The notes below the pieces were generated by a model, which was not told the DNA's origin, made no database searches, and saw only the letters and a program-made list of their open reading frames with translations. From Burkholderiales bacterium (GTDB lineage Bacteria; Pseudomonadota; Gammaproteobacteria; Burkholderiales; Burkholderiaceae_C), in contig CANBSV010000016.1 of NCBI GenBank assembly GCA_947372225.1, positions 1 to 36,471 on the forward strand: a stretch of 36,471 nt of DNA, in the 5' to 3' direction. This document shows, piece after piece, positions 29,854 through 36,471 of the stretch. The first letter of the stretch is position 1. Every line of letters begins with the position of its first letter. The position numbers and the translations under genes are program-made.

Positions 29854-30714
29854 ATGAAATTCAACCTCAAGATGATCGCCGTCGCCGCTGCCATGGTGGC
29901 TGCTTCGTCAGCTCACGCTGACCTGGTGAGCAACAACGGCGCGATCGGCGCCGGCAGCAACCTCGGCAATGGCAGCTCGTTCGCTCTGGTCGCCTTCAAT
30001 ACGACCACGCAATCGTTCTACGTTCGCGACCTCGGCACCAGCCTGAATTCGTTCCTGCCGAACGCTGTCACGACGTCCGCCCTCGACGGTGGCGTGACCG
30101 GCAACAAGACCCCAGAAGCGGGCCTGAACCTCACCTGGGGCGACACCAACGGGACCTTCACGTCTTGGTTGGCTGGTCAGACCTCTGGTGCCATCGCCTG
30201 GACGGTTGCCGCTGGCGACAACCTGGTCTCTGGCGGTGCCACGAACCAGGCCCGTGCGCTGGTGGCCTTGTCTGCTGCTCCGGCCGTCACGGTCACCAAC
30301 ACCCTCGTTCGCGGCGCGGTTACCAACGCCAACGGCGTTGGTGGCTTGGCTTCCACGCTCAACGACGGCACGACTTGGTACGACAAGACCGGCTCCACGG
30401 TGCTCGGTTCTTTCCTGAACAACAACGGTTTCGGTGCCGGCACGCTGAACTCGCTGAACGCAGCGGCCAGCCTTTTCTACTACTCGACGACCGCAGCAAC
30501 GGGTGCCTCCACCACCGCGGCCAACGTCGCTGCCTTCAGCAACTCGCTTTACAGCGCCACGCTGAACCTGTCATCGGCCGGCGTGCTGACCTATGACCTG
30601 CAGCCTGCCGGTGTGGTGTCGGCCGTGCCGGTGCCTGCAGCCGCCTGGCTGATGGGCTCGGGCCTGATGGGTCTCGTGGGTGCTGCTCGCCGCCGCAAGG
30701 CTGCTCAGGCCTGA
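29854..30714 (+). CDS. Secreted VPxPA-CTERM (PEP-CTERM-like) protein
   Basis: 286 aa with a Sec signal (MKFNLKMIAVAAAMVAASSAHA), good SD AAGGA (29840-29844), and a C-terminus VPVPAAAWLMGSGLMGLVGAARRRKAAQA: sorting motif, membrane helix and basic tail ending as expected for exosortase substrates. The mature domain is rich in Asn, Thr, Ser and Gly (repeated TTWYDKTG, NNNGFGAG-like stretches), typical of an exposed surface protein and rich in potential O-glycosylation sites. Codons shift towards GCT, AAC and TTC compared with the neighbouring operon, which suggests high expression. Tandem hairpins follow the gene. It lies right after the GT41 cluster and could be an acceptor of that glycosylation. 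Confidence 0.85.
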   Translation: MKFNLKMIAVAAAMVAASSAHADLVSNNGAIGAGSNLGNGSSFALVAFNTTTQSFYVRDLGTSLNSFLPNAVTTSALDGGVTGNKTPEAGLNLTWGDTNGTFTSWLAGQTSGAIAWTVAAGDNLVSGGATNQARALVALSAAPAVTVTNTLVRGAVTNANGVGGLASTLNDGTTWYDKTGSTVLGSFLNNNGFGAGTLNSLNAAASLFYYSTTAATGASTTAANVAAFSNSLYSATLNLSSAGVLTYDLQPAGVVSAVPVPAAAWLMGSGLMGLVGAARRRKAAQA

Positions 30715-30742
30715 TCGCCCGATCTGCGTCCTTGCTCTGACC

Positions 30743-30763
30743 GCCCGGGCCGGTGGCCCGGGC
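30743..30763 (+). other. Perfect 9-bp hairpin, loop 3, after the VPxPA gene
   Basis: GCCCGGGCC (30743-30751), loop GGT, GGCCCGGGC (30755-30763). It is the first of two tandem hairpins between the VPxPA gene and the next secreted-protein gene and has no T run of its own. A 3'-stabilising role for an abundant mRNA is likely. Confidence 0.45.
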
Positions 30764-30767
30764 ACTC

Positions 30768-30800
30768 CAACGACCTCGTCAAGGTCGTTGACCAAATTTT
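30768..30800 (+). terminator. Second tandem hairpin with short T run
   Basis: CAACGACCT (30768-30776) pairs with AGGTCGTTG (30782-30790) around CGTCA, followed by ACCAAATTTT. The four T are 7 nt from the stem, so termination is probably partial, allowing some read-through into the next gene, whose SD (AGGAG, 30807-30811) is immediately downstream. Confidence 0.5.
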
Positions 30801-30818
30801 CAACTCAGGAGTCATTCC

Positions 30819-32303
30819 ATGAAACTCACCAAAATCGCCCTGGCCGCTGCGGCCTTCGTCGGCTGCAACGCCGCCTTCGCCATCACGGCCAGCAACTACA
30901 CCAACACCGGCGAATTCACCGGCGACACCCTGAACATCCGCATCTCGGGCGCTTCGGCCCAAGACAACGGCATCCTGGGTTCGGCCCTGTCGCTTTGCAC
31001 CGCTGGTTCCTTGCACCGCTACGCCATCAGCAACAACGTGGTGTTCTACTGCACGCCTGACATCGGCACCAACGCTGGCCAGATCACTGTGCCTGCTGGC
31101 AAGACCAAGCTGGCCATCTACAAGTACTCGTCTGGTGGTTCTTACTACGGCGTCGGCCCTGTCAACAGCAACACCGCTGCTGCCGGTAACTCACTGACCG
31201 CCACTGGCAACCAACTGCCGTTCCTGGACCTGAGCCTGGTCAACAGCGTGTGCTCCGGCGCCAACGCCACGACCACCACGGTCACTTTCAACACCACGCT
31301 GGGCAGCTACACCAATGTGGCCTGCGGCACCGGCGCCATCACCACGGCCGCCACCACCTACATCGGCCTGTCCGACGTGGAGCCAGCCTTCTTCAGCAAC
31401 GCTACCGGCAACCTGACGGCCAACAGCGTCTACGCCCTGATCTTTGGCGTGCCCGTTTCGCTCAACATTCGTAACGCCCTGCAAGCCCAGCAAGGCCTGA
31501 CGGTTGGCAGCGACACCGAAGCCAACATGCCTTCGTTGTCGAGCGCACAGATCACCTCGGCCTACACGCAGCTGGGCCAGACCTGGGCCGGCATTGGCGT
31601 GACCTCCGGTTTGGCTGATGACGGCATCTACGTGGCCCGCCGCGTGGACTCCTCGGGCACGCAAAAGACCTTCGAAGCCCTGATCGCCCGCACGCCAAAC
31701 AGCCAAGGTGGCCTCAAGCAGTGCTCGACTGGCACGACCGGCTTCCTCGCTCCGGACAGTGGCGCTACTGGCTCTAACGTTGGCGACGCCTCGGCTACCT
31801 GCGGAACTGCCACGCCTCCAGTCGTGTTCAGCGGCTCCGGTGGCGGCGACGTGCGCAACTGCCTGATCGCTCACAACGGCGCTGGCCGTGGCGCCATCGG
31901 CATCCTGACGACCGAAGACAAGGCTGGCACCGCGAACTGGCGCTTCGTGAAGGTTGACGGTGTCACGCCGAACCAGGCCCAAACGGCTGCTGGCAAGTAC
32001 CGTCATTACGTCGAGTCGTTCTTGAACACCCGCACCAGCGGCGCGTTCGCCACGGCTTCGGCTGCGGGCTACTCGGCCTTCGTGACCCGCTTGTCCACCG
32101 ACCTGGCCAACCCGGCCATCATCAAGCAGATCAACGGTGCTGACCAGACCTTCGGCCCGGCCGGCCTGATGGCGCTGTTCACCCGCCAAGCTGTGGCCCC
32201 GGCTTTGGACTTCGCAGGTACGACCTCCGTCCTGCCTTGGACCAAGGTCAACGCCGGTGCTGAGGTCGACAACTGCCAGCCCCCTTACGCCGCTGGCTTC
32301 TAA
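30819..32303 (+). CDS. Secreted PstS-like (periplasmic-binding-fold) surface protein
   Basis: 494 aa, SD AGGAG (30807-30811) and Sec signal ending AAFA. The chain has features of the PstS phosphate-binding fold: ISGASAQDNGI near the N-terminus, YIGLSDVEPAFFS, a PBP-like LSSAQITSAYTQLGQTWAGIG, and VARRVDSSGTQKTFEALI, equivalent to the dGSGT ligand loop. It is longer than PstS (about 320-350 aa) and inserts Thr/Ser/Gly-rich segments, so it is more likely a structural or adhesive surface protein built on this fold than a phosphate transporter, and no pst genes are near. Codon choice is similarly optimised (GCT, AAC, CTG, GGC), suggesting high expression. It ends in a strong terminator. Confidence 0.7.
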   Translation: MKLTKIALAAAAFVGCNAAFAITASNYTNTGEFTGDTLNIRISGASAQDNGILGSALSLCTAGSLHRYAISNNVVFYCTPDIGTNAGQITVPAGKTKLAIYKYSSGGSYYGVGPVNSNTAAAGNSLTATGNQLPFLDLSLVNSVCSGANATTTTVTFNTTLGSYTNVACGTGAITTAATTYIGLSDVEPAFFSNATGNLTANSVYALIFGVPVSLNIRNALQAQQGLTVGSDTEANMPSLSSAQITSAYTQLGQTWAGIGVTSGLADDGIYVARRVDSSGTQKTFEALIARTPNSQGGLKQCSTGTTGFLAPDSGATGSNVGDASATCGTATPPVVFSGSGGGDVRNCLIAHNGAGRGAIGILTTEDKAGTANWRFVKVDGVTPNQAQTAAGKYRHYVESFLNTRTSGAFATASAAGYSAFVTRLSTDLANPAIIKQINGADQTFGPAGLMALFTRQAVAPALDFAGTTSVLPWTKVNAGAEVDNCQPPYAAGF

Positions 32304-32314
32304 GACGAACTGAC

Positions 32315-32333
32315 CTGCGCCCACAAGGCGCAG
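32315..32333 (+). other. Short hairpin before the main terminator
   Basis: CTGCGCC (32315-32321) pairs with GGCGCAG (32327-32333) around CACAA. It directly precedes the terminator and may stabilise the 3' end. Confidence 0.4.
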
Positions 32334-32341
32334 AACAGTCG

Positions 32342-32371
32342 GGCCGACGCCTCCAAGGGCGTCGGCCTTTT
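32342..32371 (+). terminator. Strong intrinsic terminator after the PstS-like gene
   Basis: GGCCGACGCC (32342-32351) and GGCGTCGGCC (32358-32367) are perfect 10-bp arms around TCCAAG, followed by TTTT. It ends transcription 39 nt after the stop codon, separating the secreted-protein unit from the TpsA gene. Confidence 0.9.
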
Positions 32372-32584
32372 CTGCTTCAGGTGGGGACCCGTTCGCCGTG
32401 GGTACGGCCCGCTCCACCCGCCGCATCCGTGGTGATTTGTCATCTGCGCTGCGGACAATTGCCGCAGCCGGCGGCGTCGTTTTCACGGTGAGACGGCACC
32501 CACCGCATCTTGCGACGGTGTTGTCTGTCCATTCGATTCGATCTTGCTTTTCAACGTATCCATCCGCCACCCGGCAGGTTCACC
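32372..32584. promoter_or_regulatory. Promoter-bearing gap before the TpsA gene
   Basis: After the terminator about 213 bp lead to the TpsA start. No ORF with support is seen. The region becomes less GC-rich around 32520-32570 (TTGTCTGTCCATTCGATTCG), where a promoter for the large adhesin gene is expected, but no clear -35/-10 pair can be picked. No CTAG motif is present. Confidence 0.4.
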
Positions 32585-35500
32585 ATGAAGTCCATCCCGC
32601 GGCCGCGTCGAGTCCACCCTGTCCAACGCACCACCCGAGACCCGCGCGTGCCGAACCGCTGCAGTCTGCTGGTGCTGTCGGCGTTGGGCGTGCTGGCAGC
32701 GTTGCCGGCGCACGGCGCGGGCAATGCCCTGGCGAGCGGCACGCTGCCGGTGTTGCGCGGCGTGGTGGCCGGGCAGGTGGCGGTGAACGCCCCGGTGGCT
32801 GGCGCGAGCCGCGCGCTGCTCACCGTCGATCAGGCCTCACAGCGCGCCATCCTCGACTGGAAGTCGTTCAACATTTCCAGCGATGCCGAGGTGCGCTTCA
32901 ACCAGCCGAATTCGACCGCGTCAGCGCTGAACCGCATCTACGGCGCCGACCCAAGCGTCATCCAGGGCAAGCTCACGGCCAACGGCCAGGTGCTGCTGAT
33001 CAACCAGAACGGCATCTTGTTCGACCGCGGCGCGCAGGTGAACGTGCAGTCGCTGGTGGCCTCTACCCTGAACGTCAGCAACGCGCGCTTCAACTCGGGC
33101 GCGCTGACCACCGGCGGCCTCACCACGCCGGCCTTCGAGGGCGGTTATGACGACGCGGGCAACACCCTGTTGGCCCGCCCCGATGGCAGCCGCCCGGGCG
33201 CGATCCAGATCGGTGCGTCCGGACTGGCGGGGTCGGCCGCGCCTTCCATCAACGCAGCCGCCGGCGGCTCGGTCATTCTGGTGGCGCCACACATCGACCA
33301 CACCGCCGGGCTGATCACTGCGCCGGACGGTCAGGTCATTCTGGCCGCGGGCAGCAAGGCCTACCTGGCGCTGCCCGATGACAACGACCCCGCGCTGCGC
33401 GGCTTTCGCGTCGAGATCGATGCGGCCGGTGGCAGCGATGTCAACGTCAGCAGCCTGATCCGCAACGCAGGCAGCATCAGCGCCGACCGCGGCAACGTCA
33501 CCCTGGCCGGCCTGGCCATCAACCAGGAAGGGCGGGTTTCGGCCAACACCGCCATTCAGAGCAACGGCACGGTGTTTCTCAAGGCCCGCACCATCGGCGC
33601 CGCGCAGGCGGGCACTGTCACGCTTGGCGCCGGCAGCGTCACCGCAGTGCTGCCCGATGCCACCGACACCGCCACCCTGCCCGAAAGCCAGGCTTATGCC
33701 GACCGTCGCGGCGAGATCCGCGTCGATGGCCGCACCATTGCCAGCAGTGGCACGCTCGTGGCGGCCGGTGGCAAGCTCACGCTCACGGCCAGCGACAGCA
33801 CCGATCCGACCGGCGCGCGCATTTACCTCGATGCCGGCAGCACCACCAGCGTGGCCGGCAACTGGGCCGATGTGTCCTTTGCCAGCAATCTGCTGACGTT
33901 CAAGGTCACCTCCAACGAGCTCAAGAATTCGCCGGACCAGAAGACCGGCATCCTGAAGGGATCCACCGTCACGGTGGACCTGCGCAAGGACAGCACGCTG
34001 TTCGACCTGAGCGGCTACATCGCCTCGCAGGGTCGCACCGTGGGCCAGAAGACGGCGGTGGGCGGCGATCTCGCGCTCAATTCCAGCGGCTCGTTGATCG
34101 AGCGTGCTGGCGCCACCCTCGACGCGTCGGGCGGCGGCTATCGCTACGGCGGCGGCAGCGCCACCACCAGCAAGCTGCTGGGCGACGACGGCAAGATGTA
34201 CGACATCGCCACGGCGCCTGAGGCCCGCCGCTACACCGCGGTGCTCGACACCTACACGAAGACCTACTCGCGTTGGGGCCAGACCCAGCTCTTTTCGGGG
34301 CTGATGTTCGGGCTGAATGCGGGCGTCCCCGAGGCCGGCTACCTCGAGGGCAAGGCCGGCGGCAATGTCACCATCAATTCGGCAGCCGGCCTGGTGCTCG
34401 ATGGCCAACTCCTGGGCGGCGTGACTGTGGGCCCCAACCAGCTGAGCAAGGCCCCACGCGGGGCCACGCTGACGGTGGGCCAGCTCAATGCCATTGACAA
34501 CCAGTTCAGTGATGCGCAGCGCATCGGCAATGTGCGCGTGGTCCAGAAGGCCGCCGACTCACTGGGCAGCGGCTTCAGCGTGGCGACGACCTTGACCCAG
34601 CCCCAGATCGACAACGTGCTGCTCGGGGCCGATCAGTTGTATGGCGGGGTGGGCGCACGCAACGTCTACACGCAGAGCGGCTTTGACAGCGTCGAGATCA
34701 ACTCGAACGGCCGCATCGTCGTGGCCGCCGACACCGAGGTGCAAGGCACGCCGGGCTCGAGCCTCACCTTGCGCTCCCCGCAGATCGACGTGGCGGGCAC
34801 GGTGAACATGCCTGCGGGCACGATCTCGCTGCTGCCGCTGGCCACGATCAACCCGATCAGCGAAGACCTGGCGCCGGGCCACAACGGCGTCACGGTGCGT
34901 TCGACGGCCCGGCTGTCCACCGCAGGCCTGTGGGTCAACAACGCCAGCGCCGATGGATCTTTCGTCGGCGATGCATTGCCCACCGGGCGGCTGAATGTGG
35001 CGGGCGACACCGTCACCGCCACTTCGATGCTGGCCGGCGGCAAGCTGACGATTGCGGCCACCACCGACAACCAGTCGGCCACCCTGCTCGAACGCGGCGC
35101 ACAACTGGACGTGGGCGGCGGCGCCAGCCTGGATGCCGCTCGCAAGTTCAAGCTCGGCGATGGCGGCACCCTCTCGATCGCGAATGGCGCGTCAACGTCG
35201 CAGACGTCGGATTGGCTGCTGGCCGACCTGAGCGGCCTGTCGGCCGGCAACGGCGGCAAGCTGGTGATCACCACCCCGCGCGTGGTGATCAACGCCGACG
35301 ACGCCAACGCTGCCTTGCCGGCCAACACCACCCGGCTCACGCCGGAATTGTTTGCCGAGCACGGGTTTTCAAGCATCACGGTCAACGCCTCTCAGGGCAT
35401 CACGGTCCAGCCCGACACCGCGCTGCGGCTCGAGCAAAAGACGCTGGTCATCGACCCGCTGGCGGCTGGCAAGCTGGCCACGGGTGGCGACCTGCACGGT

Positions 35501-36471
35501 GTGGCCATCGCCGCGTTCTTGCCTGACGACCAGCGCGCAGCCACCAACCTGACCCTCAGCGCCAGGTCTGACAGCCGGTTCCTGGGGCAGGCCCAGGTGA
35601 GCGTGGGGCAGGGCGCGACAATCGTGGCCGATCCCGGCGCGAAGATCACGTTGTCGGCGGCAGACGCCCTGGCGGTCAATGGCCACATCAGCGCCCCAGG
35701 GGGGGATGTGACGCTGACGCTGTCGGCGCCGATCGATGGGGCGCCGGACCTGACCGTGGGGGCCACCGGTGCCATCTCGGTGGCGGGTGCCTTCGTGAGC
35801 AAGCCGACCGACACCGGTCTGGTTCAAGGCCGGGTGCTGGACGCGGGCACCATCACGATCAATGCCGGCCTGACTGGCGTGAACCTGGCCGCCGGGTCCG
35901 AACTGAACCTGGACGGCATCACCCGGACGATCGAAACCCTGGCGCCGGACGGCAGCGGGAAGGTGCTGAGGCAGGCGGTCGATGGCAACGCCGGCACGCT
36001 GGTGGTGCGCAGCCAGGGCCGCACGCAGTTGCTGGGCACCTTGAATGCAGAGGCTGGTTCGTTGAGCGGCGCGGGTGGCTCGTTCGCGCTCGAGCAGACG
36101 CGTCCGTTCAAGCAGGACGGCGCCGACTTGGCAGCAGCCCGCGTGGTGGTGACGCAAGCTGCGACGCCGCTTGCGCCCGATGCGGCGTTCGTGGACGCTG
36201 CGGTTGCCATCGACCCGCTCCACAACGCAGGTTTTCAGAAGCTGCGGCTGCTGGCAGAAAACAGCCTCGAGTTTCGCGGTGACGTGGCGATGGACTTCGC
36301 CCGCGGCGTGCGATTCGATGCACCGCTGATCGACGTGACTGGCGATGGCCGTGTGGCTGTGACTTCAGCTTCCTTGGTGGCCATCGGCCAGTCGCTCGCT
36401 CCGCGCAGCGCCAGCGGCAGTTCGATCCCCAATGGCAGTGCGCCGGCATTGCCGACGCGCAGCGGCGCAGG
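32585..36471 (+). CDS. TpsA filamentous-haemagglutinin-like exoprotein (3' truncated by window)
   Basis: Open through the right edge: at least 1295 codons from the ATG at 32585, no stop. The N-terminus is an extended signal (Arg-rich residues 1-25, then hydrophobic LLVLSALGVLAALPAHG) as in other large TpsA proteins; cleavage is near residue 45. It is followed by the TPS secretion domain: ILDWKSFNIS, NRIYGADPSVIQGKLTANGQ and NQNGILF (140-146, the NPNGI-type motif), then AGGSVILVAPHID. The rest is a repetitive right-handed beta-helix of short strands, rich in Ala, Gly, Ser, Thr and Asp, typical of haemagglutinin-like adhesins. The SD is weak (AGG). Its TpsB lies at 21890, with GT41 and FkbM genes in between, so it is the prime candidate for a glycosylated, exported adhesin. 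Cysteine is almost absent from the visible part. Confidence 0.9.
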   Translation, partial: MKSIPRPRRVHPVQRTTRDPRVPNRCSLLVLSALGVLAALPAHGAGNALASGTLPVLRGVVAGQVAVNAPVAGASRALLTVDQASQRAILDWKSFNISSDAEVRFNQPNSTASALNRIYGADPSVIQGKLTANGQVLLINQNGILFDRGAQVNVQSLVASTLNVSNARFNSGALTTGGLTTPAFEGGYDDAGNTLLARPDGSRPGAIQIGASGLAGSAAPSINAAAGGSVILVAPHIDHTAGLITAPDGQVILAAGSKAYLALPDDNDPALRGFRVEIDAAGGSDVNVSSLIRNAGSISADRGNVTLAGLAINQEGRVSANTAIQSNGTVFLKARTIGAAQAGTVTLGAGSVTAVLPDATDTATLPESQAYADRRGEIRVDGRTIASSGTLVAAGGKLTLTASDSTDPTGARIYLDAGSTTSVAGNWADVSFASNLLTFKVTSNELKNSPDQKTGILKGSTVTVDLRKDSTLFDLSGYIASQGRTVGQKTAVGGDLALNSSGSLIERAGATLDASGGGYRYGGGSATTSKLLGDDGKMYDIATAPEARRYTAVLDTYTKTYSRWGQTQLFSGLMFGLNAGVPEAGYLEGKAGGNVTINSAAGLVLDGQLLGGVTVGPNQLSKAPRGATLTVGQLNAIDNQFSDAQRIGNVRVVQKAADSLGSGFSVATTLTQPQIDNVLLGADQLYGGVGARNVYTQSGFDSVEINSNGRIVVAADTEVQGTPGSSLTLRSPQIDVAGTVNMPAGTISLLPLATINPISEDLAPGHNGVTVRSTARLSTAGLWVNNASADGSFVGDALPTGRLNVAGDTVTATSMLAGGKLTIAATTDNQSATLLERGAQLDVGGGASLDAARKFKLGDGGTLSIANGASTSQTSDWLLADLSGLSAGNGGKLVITTPRVVINADDANAALPANTTRLTPELFAEHGFSSITVNASQGITVQPDTALRLEQKTLVIDPLAAGKLATGGDLHGVAIAAFLPDDQRAATNLTLSARSDSRFLGQAQVSVGQGATIVADPGAKITLSAADALAVNGHISAPGGDVTLTLSAPIDGAPDLTVGATGAISVAGAFVSKPTDTGLVQGRVLDAGTITINAGLTGVNLAAGSELNLDGITRTIETLAPDGSGKVLRQAVDGNAGTLVVRSQGRTQLLGTLNAEAGSLSGAGGSFALEQTRPFKQDGADLAAARVVVTQAATPLAPDAAFVDAAVAIDPLHNAGFQKLRLLAENSLEFRGDVAMDFARGVRFDAPLIDVTGDGRVAVTSASLVAIGQSLAPRSASGSSIPNGSAPALPTRSGA

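Noticed and set aside
32921..34408. Minus-strand open frame opposite the TpsA gene
   Set aside because: Val/Ala/Gly/Arg-rich shadow without motifs; the plus strand shows a TPS domain and beta-helix repeats.
1..36471. CRISPR arrays, tRNA/rRNA genes, insertion sequences, prophage or integrase genes
   Set aside because: I looked for direct-repeat arrays, tRNA-like cloverleafs, transposase motifs and integrase motifs and saw none.

Overview
The window is high-GC DNA with strong G/C third positions. Its gene content points to a betaproteobacterium of the order Burkholderiales, probably a Leptothrix/Sphaerotilus/Rubrivivax-like lineage: a hybrid type II secretion operon, an EpsA-type LuxR regulator, VPxPA-type (PEP-CTERM-like) sorting signals and a WcaI-like glycosyltransferase. 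The genus is inferred from gene content only. I see no rRNA, tRNA, CRISPR array, insertion sequence or prophage gene. Nearly the whole window encodes cell-surface and export functions.

Region 1 (1-9.6 kb) is exopolysaccharide or surface-glycan biosynthesis. After a small unknown ORF, a tightly packed minus-strand operon (6816 down to 612) encodes a large lipoprotein, an MBOAT O-acyltransferase, an SGNH-like membrane-anchored protein, a probable glycosyltransferase and a short GDP-mannose 4,6-dehydratase-like SDR. Divergent from it are a full-length GDP-mannose 4,6-dehydratase and a WcaI-like GT4 glycosyltransferase.

Region 2 (9.7-18.3 kb) is a ten-gene operon of overlapping or closely spaced genes: GspG, GspF, GspE, four small GspL/PilN/PilO/PilP-like inner-membrane proteins, a TPR-bearing secretin lipoprotein and two more pseudopilins. 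It mixes type II secretion and type IV pilus parts and matches what some subsystem annotations call 'secretion system X'. An EpsA-like LuxR regulator follows.

Region 3 (19.4-21.8 kb) holds a small ribbon-helix-helix protein, two secreted proteins with VPxPA C-terminal sorting signals, and an orphan pseudopilin lacking Glu+5 that starts on TTG directly after the previous stop codon.

Region 4 (21.9-36.5 kb) looks like a two-partner secretion locus with its own glycosylation enzymes. A TpsB/FhaC transporter is followed in one operon by a TPR-GT41 (OGT/SPINDLY family) glycosyltransferase, an FkbM methyltransferase with a long C-terminal extension, and a second TPR-GT41 enzyme. Then come two separate, probably highly expressed secreted proteins (one VPxPA-CTERM, one PstS-like) and a TpsA filamentous-haemagglutinin-like gene that runs off the right edge. 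By analogy with HMW1A/B/C of Haemophilus, the GT41 enzymes may glycosylate the giant adhesin, or the small surface proteins, before export. This is the best candidate for a new system here.

Noncoding DNA is structured. The tetranucleotide CTAG occurs 11 times by eye, never inside a securely coding stretch. Four sites carry CGGACTAG and relatives carry AGTCCGAA, upstream of several of these units including epsA itself. This suggests one regulon joining glycan synthesis, secretion and the surface proteins.
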